A DNA stretch of 64,000 nucleotides from Klebsiella sp. BIGb0138. GTDB lineage: Bacteria > Pseudomonadota > Gammaproteobacteria > Enterobacterales > Enterobacteriaceae. Shown here piece after piece: positions 27,816-38,197 of this stretch. A model generated the notes under the pieces. That model saw only the letters and a list, made by a program, of their open reading frames with translations. It had not been told where the DNA came from and ran no database searches. The DNA is taken from the NCBI RefSeq assembly GCF_004342285.1, contig NZ_SMCV01000002.1:310001-374000 (forward strand), given 5' to 3'. Each line of letters starts with the position of its first letter. The stretch's first letter is position 1. The position numbers were made by a program, and so were the translations under genes.

Positions 27816-27842
27816 ATGCTGGTCACCTTAGGTGACCAGCAT
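27816..27842 (-). terminator. putP terminator
   Basis: A 13-bp near-perfect stem, ATGCTGGTCACCT / AGGTGACCAGCAT, followed on the minus strand by TTTTTATGG; 36 nt past the putP stop. Confidence 0.88.
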
Positions 27843-27878
27843 GGCGCAGAATATGGGCCTGAAGGAGAAGCGCGGTAT

Positions 27879-29387
27879 TTACTCTGCGGTGACCCGTACC
27901 GGCGGAGCCGAGTGATAATGGGCATCCGCTTCGGCGAAACGTTGCTGCATCGCCGCGGACGGCGCTTTACCCAGCAGACTGAAGACCACGATCCCGATGC
28001 TGCCGAAGATAAAGCCAGGGATGATTTCGTACAGCCCCAGCCAGCCGAACTGCTTCCAGACAATGACGGTCAGCGCGCCAATCACCATCCCGGCCAGAGC
28101 GCCGTTACGCGTCATGCGAGACCACATCACCGAGAACAGGACCACCGGGCCAAACGCGGCGCCAAAGCCCGCCCAGGCATAGCTCACCAGACCCAGGACG
28201 CGGTTTTCCGGGTTGGCCGCCAGCGCAATCGCCACCAGCGCCACCACCAGCACCATCATCCGACCGACCCACACCAGCTCTTTCTGGCCGGCGTTTTTAC
28301 GCAGGAAGGCTTTGTACAGGTCTTCGGTAATCGCGCTTGAACACACCAGCAGCTGGCAGCTCAACGTCGACATCACCGCCGCCAGAATCGCCGACAGCAG
28401 GATACCGGCAATCCACGGGTTAAACAGGATTTGTGCCAGTTCGATAAATACGCGTTCTGAGTTCTGGTTGACCGCTCCCGCCAGCGCCGGGTTGTTATTG
28501 AACCAGGCGATACCGAAGAAACCGACCGCCACGGCGCCCGCCAGGCAGAGGATCATCCAGGTCATACTGATACGACGCGCATGCACGATGCTATGATGCG
28601 AGTCCGCCGCCATAAAGCGCGCCAGGATATGCGGCTGCCCGAAGTAGCCTAACCCCCAGCCCATCAGCGAAATAATCGCCACGAAGTTCAGTCCTTTGAG
28701 CATGTCGACGTTTTCAATGCTCTTCTGCTTAATAACCTCCAGCGAATCGCCAAAACCGCCGACGGATATAATGACCATCACCGGCGTCAGGATCAGCGCG
28801 AAGATCATCAGGCTGGCCTGAACGGTATCGGTCCAGCTCACCGCGAGGAATCCCCCCACGAAGGTATAAATAATGGTCGCCGCAGCCCCGGCCCACAGAG
28901 CAGTTTCATAGCTCATACCAAAAGTGCTTTCAAACAGACGGGCGCCGGCCACAATACCGGAGGCACAATAAATGGTGAAGAACAGCAAAATAACCAGCGC
29001 GGAAATAATCCGCAGCACCCGACTGTTATCTTCGAAACGACCGGTGAAATAATCCGGCAGCGTCAGGGCGTTATTATTCGCCTCGGTATGAACGCGCAGA
29101 CGACCGGCAACCAGTTTCCAGTTAATCCATGCACCGAGCGTCAGGCCGATGGCGATCCAGCTCTCGGAAATACCGGAGAGAAATATCGCTCCCGGCAATC
29201 CCATCAGCAGCCAGCCGCTCATATCAGAGGCCCCGGCGGACAGCGCCGTGACAAATGGCCCCAGGCTCCGCCCGCCAAGAATATAATCATCAAAATTCTT
29301 TGTCGATCGCCAGGCAATAAAACCGATCAGTACCATGCCAAAGATATAAATAATAAAAGTCACCAACATGGGGGTGCTAATAGCCAT
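27879..29387 (-). CDS. putP: PutP, sodium:proline symporter
   Basis: A 502-residue SSS-family symporter with about 13 membrane helices importing L-proline with Na+. It is nearly identical to E. coli PutP throughout, including the Na+ site helix DYILGGRSLGPFVTALSAG and the GIVAGARLFE and LSAILAAVMSTLSCQLLV segments. The start MAISTPMLV at 29387 gives the E. coli length; 15 further in-frame codons upstream are not expected to be used. It is divergent from putA across the 425-bp put control region, where PutA represses both genes when proline is absent. Confidence 0.97.
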   Translation of the reverse strand: MAISTPMLVTFIIYIFGMVLIGFIAWRSTKNFDDYILGGRSLGPFVTALSAGASDMSGWLLMGLPGAIFLSGISESWIAIGLTLGAWINWKLVAGRLRVHTEANNNALTLPDYFTGRFEDNSRVLRIISALVILLFFTIYCASGIVAGARLFESTFGMSYETALWAGAAATIIYTFVGGFLAVSWTDTVQASLMIFALILTPVMVIISVGGFGDSLEVIKQKSIENVDMLKGLNFVAIISLMGWGLGYFGQPHILARFMAADSHHSIVHARRISMTWMILCLAGAVAVGFFGIAWFNNNPALAGAVNQNSERVFIELAQILFNPWIAGILLSAILAAVMSTLSCQLLVCSSAITEDLYKAFLRKNAGQKELVWVGRMMVLVVALVAIALAANPENRVLGLVSYAWAGFGAAFGPVVLFSVMWSRMTRNGALAGMVIGALTVIVWKQFGWLGLYEIIPGFIFGSIGIVVFSLLGKAPSAAMQQRFAEADAHYHSAPPVRVTAE

Positions 29388-29812
29388 GTAAAATCTCCAG
29401 ATATTTTTGTCGACAACGTCCTGCTTTGTCATTTTATTCCACTACCGGAACGGGGTAATGGCACAAGGATTGTATTGGGCGACCGTATCCTGACGGAAGC
29501 GCTGGCATTTCACAAACGATTTAACACAGCATTTACACTAATTCCCGCCATCACCAAACTTCATTTTGTCATAGGTTGCACTCTCTCACGTTTTTATCGG
29601 TTGCACCTGATAAAACTGTTAACTGACGCAGATAAATACCCTATTGGACAAAGGTTAAATTTCGGTGTAACCATCGATTAAATTTAACATTCAGCGCATT
29701 TTGCAGCCTGCCGCACAAGTCACGATCAACAAGGTTGCACAAAGTTGCAACATAGTGGATATTTCCACGCAACCGCATAAGAGACCAACGATTGATAACA
29801 GGAGTTTTAAGC
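29388..29812. promoter_or_regulatory. put control region with PutA operators
   Basis: This divergent regulatory region has four copies of the PutA operator core GTTGCA: 29575-29580, 29600-29605, 29734-29739 and 29744-29749; the last forms the palindrome GTTGCAAC. PutA binds such sites through its N-terminal ribbon-helix-helix and leaves them for the membrane when proline reduces its flavin. The AT-rich centre probably holds the putP and putA promoters. Confidence 0.8.
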
Positions 29813-32800
29813 ATGGGCACCACCACCATGGGTGTTAAGCTTGATGACGCGACCCGCGAACGGATTAAATCCGCTGCGAGCCGGATCGACCGCACGCCGC
29901 ACTGGCTGATTAAACAAGCCATCTTCAACTATCTGGAAAAGCTGGAAAACGACGAGACGCTGCCCGAGCTGCCGGCGCTGCTCTCCGGCGCGGCCAATGA
30001 AAGCGATGACGCGGCCAGCCCGGTCGATGAACCGTATCAGCCGTTCCTTGAATTTGCCGAGCAGATCCTGCCGCAGTCGGTGACCCGAGCCGCCATTACC
30101 GCCGCTTACCGCCGCGCGGAAACCGACGCCGTGCCGATGCTGCTGGAGCAGGCGCGCCTGCCGCAGCCGCTGGCCGAACAGGCGCATAAGCTGGCTTATC
30201 AGCTGGCGGAAAAGCTGCGCAATCAAAAAACCGCCAGCGGCCGCGCGGGGATGGTGCAGAGCCTGCTGCAGGAGTTTTCCCTCTCTTCCCAGGAGGGTGT
30301 GGCGCTGATGTGTCTGGCGGAAGCGCTGCTGCGTATTCCGGATAAAGCCACCCGCGATGCCCTGATCCGCGACAAAATCAGCAACGGCAACTGGCAGTCG
30401 CATATCGGCCGCAGCCCGTCGCTGTTTGTCAACGCCGCCACCTGGGGCCTGCTGTTTACCGGCAAACTGGTCTCAACCCATAACGAAACCAGCCTGTCGC
30501 GCTCGCTGAACCGGATCATCGGCAAAAGCGGCGAGCCGCTGATTCGCAAAGGCGTCGACATGGCGATGCGTTTGATGGGCGAACAGTTCGTCACCGGCGA
30601 AACCATCGCCGAAGCGCTGGCAAACGCCCGTAAGCTGGAAGAGAAAGGGTTCCGTTACTCCTACGATATGCTGGGCGAAGCCGCGCTCACCGCCGCCGAT
30701 GCCCAGGCCTACATGGTCTCCTACCAGCAGGCCATCCACGCGATTGGTAAAGCCTCTAACGGCCGCGGCATCTATGAAGGCCCGGGTATTTCCATCAAGC
30801 TTTCCGCTCTCCATCCACGCTACAGTCGCGCGCAGTATGACCGGGTGATGGAAGAACTGTACCCGCGCCTGAAATCGTTAACCCTGCTGGCACGTCAGTA
30901 CGACATCGGGATCAATATCGACGCCGAAGAGGCGGATCGTCTGGAGATCTCCCTCGATCTGCTGGAGAAGCTGTGCTTTGAGCCCGAGCTGGCCGGCTGG
31001 AACGGCATTGGCTTCGTTATTCAGGCCTACCAGAAACGCTGCCCGTTCGTCATTGATTCCCTGATTGACCTCGCCACCCGCAGCCGTCGTCGCCTGATGA
31101 TCCGTCTGGTTAAAGGCGCCTACTGGGATAGCGAAATCAAACGCGCGCAGATGGACGGACTGGAAGGCTACCCGGTGTATACCCGCAAGGTGTACACCGA
31201 CGTCTCCTACCTCGCCTGCGCGAAGAAACTGCTGGCGGTGCCGAGTCTGATTTATCCGCAGTTCGCCACCCACAACGCCCACACCCTCGCGGCGATTTAC
31301 CAGCTCGCCGGGCAAAACTACTATCCGGGTCAGTACGAATTCCAGTGCCTGCATGGCATGGGCGAACCGTTGTATGAGCAGGTGGTGGGTAAAGTAGCCG
31401 ATGGCAAACTGAACCGCCCATGCCGGATCTACGCGCCGGTGGGCACCCACGAAACGCTGCTGGCGTACCTGGTGCGTCGTCTGCTGGAAAACGGGGCCAA
31501 CACCTCCTTCGTCAACCGGATTGCCGATACCACGCTGCCGCTGGATGAACTGGTCGCCGACCCGGTCGCCGCGGTGGAAAAACTGGCCCGCCAGGAGGGT
31601 CAGGCCGGTCTGCCGCATCCGAAGATTCCGCTGCCGCGCGATCTGTACGGTGCGGGCCGCAGCAACTCCGCGGGTCTGGATCTGGCCAACGAACATCGTC
31701 TGGCCTCCCTCTCCTCCTCGTTGCTGAACAGCGCGTTGCATAAATGGCAGGCGCTGCCGGTGCTGGAGCATCCGGTTATCGCAGGTGAGCTGCAGACGGT
31801 GGTTAACCCGGCCGAGCCCAAAGATATCGTCGGTCACGTGCGTGAGACCAGCGAGCAAGAAGTCGAGCTGGCGCTGACCAGCGCGGTCAATAATGCCCCG
31901 ATCTGGTTCGCCACCCCGCCGCAGGAACGTGCCGCGATCCTTGAACGTGCCGCGGTTCTGATGGAAGACCAGACCCAGACGCTGATCGGCATACTGGTGC
32001 GTGAGGCCGGTAAAACCTTCAGTAACGCCATCGCCGAAGTGCGCGAAGCGGTCGACTTCCTGCACTACTACGCCGGTCAGGTACGCGACGATTTTGATAA
32101 TGAGACCCACCGCCCGCTGGGCCCGGTCGTTTGTATCAGCCCGTGGAACTTCCCGCTGGCGATTTTCACCGGCCAGATTGCCGCCGCGTTAGCCGCCGGC
32201 AACAGCGTCCTGGCGAAACCCGCCGAACAGACGCCGTTGATCGCCGCTCAGGGGGTGGCGATTCTGCTGGAAGCCGGCGTGCCGCCGGGGGTTATTCAGC
32301 TACTGCCAGGCCGCGGGGAAACCGTCGGCGCGGCGCTAACCCGCGACGAACGCGTTCGCGGCGTGATGTTCACCGGTTCGACCGAAGTCGCCACCCTGCT
32401 GCAGCGCGCTATCGCCACGCGTCTGGATGCCCAGGGCCGTCCGACGCCGCTGATCGCCGAAACCGGCGGAATGAACGCGATGATCGTCGACTCCTCCGCC
32501 CTCACCGAGCAGGTGGTGGTCGACGTGCTGGCCTCGGCGTTCGATAGCGCCGGTCAACGCTGCTCCGCTCTGCGGGTTCTCTGTCTGCAGGAAGAGATCG
32601 CCGACCATACCCTGACCATGCTGCGCGGGGCGATGGGCGAATGCCGGATGGGTAACCCAGGCCGTCTGACCACCGATATCGGCCCGGTTATCGATGCGCA
32701 AGCGAAGGAGAATATCGAACGACATATCCAGGCGCTCCGCGCCAAAGGCCGCAGCGTCTTCCAGGCCGTACGCGAGAACAGCGACGATGCGCGGGAATGG

Positions 32801-33775
32801 CAAAGCGGAACCTTCGTCCCGCCGACGCTTATCGAACTCGAGAGCTTCGATGAACTGAAAAAAGAGGTCTTTGGTCCGGTCCTGCACGTGGTGCGCTACA
32901 ACCGCAACGAACTGGATCAGCTGGTTGAGCAGATCAACGCATCCGGCTACGGCCTGACTCTCGGGGTGCATACCCGCATCGACGAGACCATCGCCCAGGT
33001 GACCGGCAGCGCGAAGGTCGGTAACCTGTATGTGAACCGCAATATGGTCGGTGCCGTCGTTGGCGTACAGCCGTTCGGCGGCGAGGGTCTGTCGGGTACC
33101 GGACCGAAAGCCGGCGGCCCGCTCTATCTGTACCGTCTGCTCTCCAGCCGCCCGCAAAACGCCGTGGGAACCACGCTCGCCCGCCAGGATGCCGAACGTC
33201 CGCTGGACGCGCAGCTGAAAACCCTGCTGGAAAAACCGCTGAACGCCCTGCAGCAGTGGGCGGCGGGTCGTCCGGAACTGCAGGCGCTGTGCCAGCAGTA
33301 CAGCGAGCAGGCGCAGGCTGGCACCCAGCGTCTGCTGCCTGGCCCGACCGGCGAGCGCAATACCCTGACCTTTATTCCGCGCGACCGCGTCCTGTGCGTG
33401 GCGGATAATGAGCAGGATGCGCTGATCCAGCTGGCGGCGGTCACCGCCGTCGGATGTGAAATCCTGTGGCCGGATAATGCCCTGCATCGCGAGCTGGCGA
33501 AAAAGCTGCCGCGCGAAGTGAGCGAACGGATCCACTTTGCCAAAGCCGAGACGCTAACCGCGCAGACCTTCGATGCGGTGATCTACCACGGCGATTCCGA
33601 CCAGCTGCGCGAACTGTGTGAGCAGGTTGCGGCCCGCGATGGCGCGATTGTCTCCGTTCAGGGCTTCGCCCGTGGCGAAACCAACCTGCTGCTGGAACGC
33701 CTGTACATTGAACGCTCGCTAAGCGTCAATACCGCGGCCGCCGGCGGTAACGCCAGCCTGATGACCATCGGCTAA
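29813..33775 (+). CDS. putA: PutA, proline dehydrogenase / P5C dehydrogenase / put repressor
   Basis: A 1320-residue trifunctional flavoenzyme that oxidises proline to glutamate and represses put genes. The ribbon-helix-helix is at residues 1-45 (TTMGVKLDDATRERIKSAAS). The FAD-dependent proline dehydrogenase barrel runs about 260-610 (GPGISIKLSALHPRYSRAQ, RLVKGAYWDSEIK, QFATHN). The aldehyde dehydrogenase module spans about 650-1130 (SPWNFPLAIFTGQ, catalytic Cys917 in GQRCSALRV). A C-terminal domain follows. The start MGTTTMGV matches E. coli, and seven extra in-frame codons upstream are dismissed. A clear terminator follows. Confidence 0.98.
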   Translation: MGTTTMGVKLDDATRERIKSAASRIDRTPHWLIKQAIFNYLEKLENDETLPELPALLSGAANESDDAASPVDEPYQPFLEFAEQILPQSVTRAAITAAYRRAETDAVPMLLEQARLPQPLAEQAHKLAYQLAEKLRNQKTASGRAGMVQSLLQEFSLSSQEGVALMCLAEALLRIPDKATRDALIRDKISNGNWQSHIGRSPSLFVNAATWGLLFTGKLVSTHNETSLSRSLNRIIGKSGEPLIRKGVDMAMRLMGEQFVTGETIAEALANARKLEEKGFRYSYDMLGEAALTAADAQAYMVSYQQAIHAIGKASNGRGIYEGPGISIKLSALHPRYSRAQYDRVMEELYPRLKSLTLLARQYDIGINIDAEEADRLEISLDLLEKLCFEPELAGWNGIGFVIQAYQKRCPFVIDSLIDLATRSRRRLMIRLVKGAYWDSEIKRAQMDGLEGYPVYTRKVYTDVSYLACAKKLLAVPSLIYPQFATHNAHTLAAIYQLAGQNYYPGQYEFQCLHGMGEPLYEQVVGKVADGKLNRPCRIYAPVGTHETLLAYLVRRLLENGANTSFVNRIADTTLPLDELVADPVAAVEKLARQEGQAGLPHPKIPLPRDLYGAGRSNSAGLDLANEHRLASLSSSLLNSALHKWQALPVLEHPVIAGELQTVVNPAEPKDIVGHVRETSEQEVELALTSAVNNAPIWFATPPQERAAILERAAVLMEDQTQTLIGILVREAGKTFSNAIAEVREAVDFLHYYAGQVRDDFDNETHRPLGPVVCISPWNFPLAIFTGQIAAALAAGNSVLAKPAEQTPLIAAQGVAILLEAGVPPGVIQLLPGRGETVGAALTRDERVRGVMFTGSTEVATLLQRAIATRLDAQGRPTPLIAETGGMNAMIVDSSALTEQVVVDVLASAFDSAGQRCSALRVLCLQEEIADHTLTMLRGAMGECRMGNPGRLTTDIGPVIDAQAKENIERHIQALRAKGRSVFQAVRENSDDAREWQSGTFVPPTLIELESFDELKKEVFGPVLHVVRYNRNELDQLVEQINASGYGLTLGVHTRIDETIAQVTGSAKVGNLYVNRNMVGAVVGVQPFGGEGLSGTGPKAGGPLYLYRLLSSRPQNAVGTTLARQDAERPLDAQLKTLLEKPLNALQQWAAGRPELQALCQQYSEQAQAGTQRLLPGPTGERNTLTFIPRDRVLCVADNEQDALIQLAAVTAVGCEILWPDNALHRELAKKLPREVSERIHFAKAETLTAQTFDAVIYHGDSDQLRELCEQVAARDGAIVSVQGFARGETNLLLERLYIERSLSVNTAAAGGNASLMTIG

Positions 33776-33858
33776 AACCCTCCCCGGCGCCGCCCCCCGG
33801 GAAAGCGGTCGGCGTCAACGTCAGCTAATGACAGCGGATGCAGGCTATGGTTAATTAG

Positions 33859-33883
33859 AGCTCCCCCAACGGGAGCTTTTTTT
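33859..33883 (+). terminator. putA terminator
   Basis: AGCTCCC-ccaac-GGGAGCT followed by seven T residues, a textbook intrinsic terminator 83 nt after the putA stop. Confidence 0.92.
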
Positions 33884-33897
33884 ATGGGAGTGGATCA

Positions 33898-34293
33898 ATG
33901 AAACGTACTTTACTTGCCCTTACCGCCCTGCTGGTCAGCGGGCCTGCGCTGGCGGACGAATGCGCCAACGCCAGTAATCAGGCGGAGATGAATCAGTGCG
34001 CGGCGGCGCAGTATCAGGCGGCGGATAAAAAACTGAATCAGACCTATCAGGAAGCGCTGAAACGCGCCCCGGGCAAACAGCTGGAGCTGCTGAAAAAGGC
34101 GCAGCATACGTGGATCGCGCTGCGTGACGCCGACTGCGCCTTCCTCGCTTCCGCCGCCGAAGGCGGAAGCGTCCAGCCGATGCTGATCGCGCAGTGCATG
34201 GCGGACAAAACCGTCGAACGGGAGTCGTTCCTCGCCTCGCTGCTGCAGTGCGAAGATGGCGATCAGAGCTGCCCGCTTCCCCCGGCGAATTAA
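33898..34293 (+). CDS. Secreted DUF1311/LprI-like protein
   Basis: A 131-residue periplasmic protein with a Sec signal (MKRTLLALTALLVSGPALA, cleaved before DEC). The mature part is the DUF1311 pattern: ECANASNQAEMNQCAAAQYQ, a helical KLNQTYQEALK, and AQHTWIALRDADCAF. Six cysteines probably form disulfides. Some family members inhibit lysozyme; whether this one does is unknown. GGGAG precedes the ATG. Its stop overlaps that of rutR by 4 bp on the other strand. Confidence 0.85.
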   Translation: MKRTLLALTALLVSGPALADECANASNQAEMNQCAAAQYQAADKKLNQTYQEALKRAPGKQLELLKKAQHTWIALRDADCAFLASAAEGGSVQPMLIAQCMADKTVERESFLASLLQCEDGDQSCPLPPAN

Positions 34294-34928
34294 CGCACCC
34301 GGATCCCTTCAATGATCAGCCGCTGGACGTTCTCCACGGTTTGTTGAAAGAACGTCTCATCGCGTAGCGTCGCGCCGGTGACCGCCTCGATCTGCGTGGC
34401 GAAATCGGCGTAATGCTGGGTGGTCGCCCAGATCATAAAGATCAGATGCTGAGGGTCGACCGGCGCCAGCTTGCCGCTGTCGATCCAGCCGGAGACAATC
34501 GCCGACTTTTCATCCACCAGCGCTTTCAAATCGCCGGTCAGTTCGCCCATCAGCAGCGGCGCCCCCTGCAGCATTTCCAGGCAGAACAGCTTCGATGCCT
34601 GCGGATAATCGCGAGACACCTCCAGCTTCAAACGAATATACTCGCGGATAGCCACCAGCGGGCTGATATCTTCGCGAAAGGCCCGCAGCGGCGCCAGCCA
34701 GATAGTCAGGATCTGCTGCAGCACGGCAATATACAGCGCCTCTTTCGACGGGTAGTAATAGAGCAAATTCGTTTTCGATACCCCGGCCAGCTCCGCAACC
34801 TGTTCAAGACGCGTGCCGTGGATACCAAATTGCGAAAAAGCATCCAGCGCAGCGGCCAGAATAGCCTCTTTTTTTGCGCTCACCGCCTGCGAACGTTTTC
34901 CGGTTTTTTTCACGGCGCCCTGTGCCAT
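34290..34928 (-). CDS. rutR: RutR, TetR-family pyrimidine/purine regulator
   Basis: A 212-residue TetR-type repressor. The helix-turn-helix spans about residues 20-65 (AALDAFSQFGIHGTRLEQVA, then GVSKTNLLYYYPSKEALY), and the C-terminal domain binds uracil or thymine. The sequence is close to E. coli RutR. It is divergent from rutA and represses the rut operon when uracil is scarce. E. coli RutR also acts at many other loci, including pyrimidine biosynthesis. Confidence 0.96.
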   Translation of the reverse strand: MAQGAVKKTGKRSQAVSAKKEAILAAALDAFSQFGIHGTRLEQVAELAGVSKTNLLYYYPSKEALYIAVLQQILTIWLAPLRAFREDISPLVAIREYIRLKLEVSRDYPQASKLFCLEMLQGAPLLMGELTGDLKALVDEKSAIVSGWIDSGKLAPVDPQHLIFMIWATTQHYADFATQIEAVTGATLRDETFFQQTVENVQRLIIEGIRVR

Positions 34929-35033
34929 ACCTCATCTCCTTCTTTCGACGCCATCAGCATAGCAAAAGCCCAACGCCGACACGACCTTATGCACCCCAAT
35001 TGCGCATGACTGCCGTTTTTTCGTGCACTCTTT

Positions 35034-35049
35034 TTGACCATCCAGTCCA
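35034..35049. promoter_or_regulatory. RutR operator
   Basis: TTGACCATCCAGTCCA has a perfect left half of the RutR consensus TTGACCA-NN-TGGTCAA and a right half with 4 of 7 matches. It lies in the rutR-rutA divergent promoter region about 160 bp before the rutA start. Confidence 0.65.
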
Positions 35050-35210
35050 CTTTTTTCACCACCATATTCAGCAACTAACACGCAACACATTAATAACATT
35101 GATTTTTGTAAAACTGGCATCCCCTTTGCTTTATCTTTCCTGCGAGGTGACCCAGGGAGATGCAGGATGCAACGCCGCGCGCCTTCTTCAACGACTGCAG
35201 AGAGGTACGT

Positions 35211-36302
35211 ATGAAAATTGGTGTCTTCGTTCCGATTGGTAATAACGGCTGGCTGATTTCCACCCATGCCCCGCAGTACATGCCGACGTTTGAGCTGAAT
35301 AAAGCCATCGTCCAGAAAGCCGAGCACTACCATTTTGATTTCGCCCTGTCGATGATCAAACTGCGCGGCTTCGGCGGAAAAACCGAATTCTGGGAGCATA
35401 ACCTCGAATCCTTCACCCTGATGGCCGGTCTGGCGGCGGTGACGTCACGGATCCAGATCTATGCCACCGCCGCGACGCTCACCCTACCGCCGGCGATTGT
35501 CGCCCGGATGGCCTCGACCATTGACTCCATCTCCGGCGGCCGCTTCGGCGTCAATCTGGTGACCGGCTGGCAAAAACCGGAATATGAGCAGATGGGCATC
35601 TGGCCCGGCGATGACTACTTCGCCCGCCGCTACGACTATCTCACCGAATATGTCCAGGTACTGCGCGACCTGTGGGGCACCGGGCATAGCGACTTTAAAG
35701 GCGACTATTTCACCATGAACGACTGCCGCGTCAGCCCGCAGCCGTCACAACCGATGAAGGTGATCTGCGCCGGGCAAAGCGACGCGGGTATGGCCTTCTC
35801 CGCGCAGTACGCCGATTACAACTTCTGCTTCGGTAAAGGGGTCAATACCCCGACCGCCTTTGCCCCCACCGCCGCGCGGATGATGCAGGCGGCGGAAAAA
35901 ACCGGCCGCGACGTCGGGTCGTACGTGCTGTTTATGGTGATTGCCGACGAAACCGACGAGGCCGCTCGCGCCAAATGGGAGCACTACAAGGCGGGAGCCG
36001 ATGACGAAGCGCTGGCGTGGCTCACCGAGCAAAGCCAGAAAGACACCCGCTCCGGCAGCGACACCAACGTCCGCCAGATGGCCGATCCGACCTCGGCGGT
36101 CAATATCAACATGGGAACGCTGGTGGGCTCCTACGCCAGCGTCGCCCGTATGCTCGACGACGTCGCCTCCGTCCCCGGCACCGACGGCGTCCTGCTGACG
36201 TTTGACGATTTCCTGATCGGCATTGAAGCCTTCGGCCAGCGTATTCAACCGCTGATGCGCTGCCGCGACCATATTGCCACCGTTACCCGCGAGGTTGCCT
36301 GA
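35211..36302 (+). CDS. rutA: RutA, pyrimidine monooxygenase
   Basis: A 363-residue FMN-dependent luciferase-like monooxygenase that opens the uracil ring between N3 and C4, giving a ureidoacrylate peroxide product. It begins [17 protein letters not shown] as in E. coli; [17 protein letters not shown] and [18 protein letters not shown] are family landmarks. A longer start at 35160 (MQDATPR) resembles the 382-residue E. coli entry and cannot be excluded. AGAGGTACGT precedes 35211. First of seven rut genes; its TGA overlaps the rutB ATG. Confidence 0.96.
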   Translation: MKIGVFVPIGNNGWLISTHAPQYMPTFELNKAIVQKAEHYHFDFALSMIKLRGFGGKTEFWEHNLESFTLMAGLAAVTSRIQIYATAATLTLPPAIVARMASTIDSISGGRFGVNLVTGWQKPEYEQMGIWPGDDYFARRYDYLTEYVQVLRDLWGTGHSDFKGDYFTMNDCRVSPQPSQPMKVICAGQSDAGMAFSAQYADYNFCFGKGVNTPTAFAPTAARMMQAAEKTGRDVGSYVLFMVIADETDEAARAKWEHYKAGADDEALAWLTEQSQKDTRSGSDTNVRQMADPTSAVNINMGTLVGSYASVARMLDDVASVPGTDGVLLTFDDFLIGIEAFGQRIQPLMRCRDHIATVTREVA

Positions 36303-37012
36303 TGATTACCCTGTCCGCCCGTCCGGAATCCCTGAGCTTCCCGGCGCAAAATAGCGCGCTGATCGTTGTTGATATGCAAAACGCCTACGCCAGCCAGGGG
36401 GGATATCTCGATCTCGCCGGGTTTGATGTCTCCGCCACCCGGCCGGTTATCGACAATATTAATACCGCCGTCGCCGCCGCCCGCGCCGCCGGCATGCTGA
36501 TTATCTGGTTCCAGAACGGCTGGGACGATCAATATAGGGAAGCCGGCGGCCCGGGCTCGCCGAACTACCACAAATCCAACGCCCTGAAGACTATGCGCCA
36601 GCGCCCTGAACTACAGGGTAAGCTGCTGGCCAAGGGCGGCTGGGACTATCAGCTGGTCGATGAACTGCAGCCGCAGCCCGGCGACGTGGTGCTGCCGAAA
36701 CCGCGCTACAGCGGCTTTTTCAACACCCCGCTGGACAGCATTTTACGCAGCCGCGGCATCCGTCACCTGGTCTTTACCGGGATCGCCACCAACGTCTGCG
36801 TGGAATCGACCCTGCGCGACGGCTTCTTCCTCGAATACTTCGGCGTCGTGCTGGAAGACGCCACCCATCAGGCCGGACCGGCCTTCGCCCAGCAGGCCGC
36901 GCTATTCAACATTGAGACCTTCTTTGGCTGGGTCAGCGACGTCGCCAGCTTCTGCGAGGCGCTCCAGCCTGCCGCTCCACTCCCTTTCAGCGAGGAGAAA
37001 CGTTATGCCTAA
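36302..37012 (+). CDS. rutB: RutB, ureidoacrylate amidohydrolase
   Basis: A 236-residue isochorismatase-fold cysteine hydrolase acting after RutA to release carbamate and aminoacrylate species. The catalytic triad can be placed: Asp in [11 protein letters not shown], Lys in LLAKGGWDY and Cys in [15 protein letters not shown]. It overlaps rutA by one base at its start and rutC by 8 bp at its end, so translation is coupled. Confidence 0.95.
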   Translation: MITLSARPESLSFPAQNSALIVVDMQNAYASQGGYLDLAGFDVSATRPVIDNINTAVAAARAAGMLIIWFQNGWDDQYREAGGPGSPNYHKSNALKTMRQRPELQGKLLAKGGWDYQLVDELQPQPGDVVLPKPRYSGFFNTPLDSILRSRGIRHLVFTGIATNVCVESTLRDGFFLEYFGVVLEDATHQAGPAFAQQAALFNIETFFGWVSDVASFCEALQPAAPLPFSEEKRYA

Positions 37013-37400
37013 ACAGGTGATTATTCCGCCCGGCACCACCACGCCGATTGCCCCTTTCGTCCCTGGCACGCTGGCCGATGGGGTGGTGTATGTCTCCGGC
37101 ACCCTGCCGTTTGACAAGCAAAATAACGTGGTCCACATCGGCGACCCAAAGGCGCAAACCCGCCACGTTCTCGACACGATCAAAACGGTGATCGAAACGG
37201 CGGGTGGCAGTCTGGAGGATGTGACCTTCAACAGCATTTTTATCACCGACTGGAAAAACTACGCCGCGATTAACGAAGTCTATGCCGAATTTTTCCCCGG
37301 TGATAAACCGGCGCGCTTCTGCATTCAGTGCGGGCTGGTCAAGCCGGAGGCGCTGGTGGAGATAGCGACGGTCGCCCACATCGGGAAGCCGACGCCATGA
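37005..37400 (+). CDS. rutC: RutC, RidA-family aminoacrylate deaminase
   Basis: A 131-residue RidA/YjgF-family protein that helps remove aminoacrylate. Family marks are [27 protein letters not shown], the conserved arginine in [15 protein letters not shown], and the trimer-forming hydrophobic strands. GAGGAG lies 8 nt before the ATG inside rutB. Its stop overlaps the rutD start (ATGA). Confidence 0.94.
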   Translation: MPKQVIIPPGTTTPIAPFVPGTLADGVVYVSGTLPFDKQNNVVHIGDPKAQTRHVLDTIKTVIETAGGSLEDVTFNSIFITDWKNYAAINEVYAEFFPGDKPARFCIQCGLVKPEALVEIATVAHIGKPTP

Positions 37401-38197
37401 AGCTGAATATCTCCCCCGCCCCCGATGATGGCGCGACGGTGGTGGTGATGAGCGCCGGCTTAGGCGGTGCGGGCAGCTACTGGCTACCGCAGCGCGCGGC
37501 GCTGGCGGAACAGTATCAGCTGGTGACCTACGACCACAACGGCACCGGTGAGAATGCCGGCCCGCTGCCCGCCGGCTATAGCATGGCGACCATGGCCCAG
37601 GAGCTGTGGCGCGCGCTGCAGGAGGCCGGCATCTCGCGCTTTGCGCTGGTCGGCCATGCGCTGGGGGCGCTTATTGGCTTACAGCTGGCGCTGGATCGGC
37701 CGCAGGCGGTCAGCGCGCTGGTGCTGGTCAACGGCTGGCTGACCCTTTCGCCGCACACCCGCCGCTGCTTCCAGGTGCGCGAACGCCTGCTGCATGCCGG
37801 CGGCGCCCAGGCGTGGGTCGAAGCGCAGCCTTTATTCCTCTACCCGGCGGAGTGGATGGCCGCGCGGATGCCGCGGCTGGAGGCGGAAGATGCTCTCGCC
37901 CTCAGCCACTTTCAGGGCAAGGAGAATCTGCTGAAGCGGCTGCAGGCGTTGAAGCAGGCCGATTTTTCCCGCCAGGCTTGTGCGGTGACCTGCCCGACGC
38001 TGATTATCAGCGCCCATGACGATCTGCTGGTGCCCGCCTCCTGCTCGCGCACCTTACAGGAGGCGATAGCGGGCAGTCAGCGGGTGGAGATGACCTGGGG
38101 CGGTCATGCCTGCAACGTCACCGATGCCGGAACCTTCAACGCTATTTTATGCGACGGCCTGGCCACTCTGCTGGCCCCACATAAGGAAAATCTATGA
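37397..38197 (+). CDS. rutD: RutD, alpha/beta hydrolase
   Basis: A 266-residue alpha/beta-hydrolase thought to speed breakdown of a toxic pathway intermediate. The nucleophile-elbow site reads GHALG rather than GHSxG, as it does in E. coli RutD, so it may not act as a serine hydrolase. ISAHDD and WGGHACN mark the acid and histidine positions. The start at 37397 is fixed by ATGA overlap with rutC; the in-frame extension upstream lies in rutC. It overlaps rutE by 4 bp. Confidence 0.93.
   Translation: MKLNISPAPDDGATVVVMSAGLGGAGSYWLPQRAALAEQYQLVTYDHNGTGENAGPLPAGYSMATMAQELWRALQEAGISRFALVGHALGALIGLQLALDRPQAVSALVLVNGWLTLSPHTRRCFQVRERLLHAGGAQAWVEAQPLFLYPAEWMAARMPRLEAEDALALSHFQGKENLLKRLQALKQADFSRQACAVTCPTLIISAHDDLLVPASCSRTLQEAIAGSQRVEMTWGGHACNVTDAGTFNAILCDGLATLLAPHKENL

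Noticed and set aside
30878-32110. 410-codon antisense frame inside putA
   Set aside because: It mirrors the GC-rich codon pattern of putA; similar long shadows occur opposite efeB, efeO, puuP and frwA.
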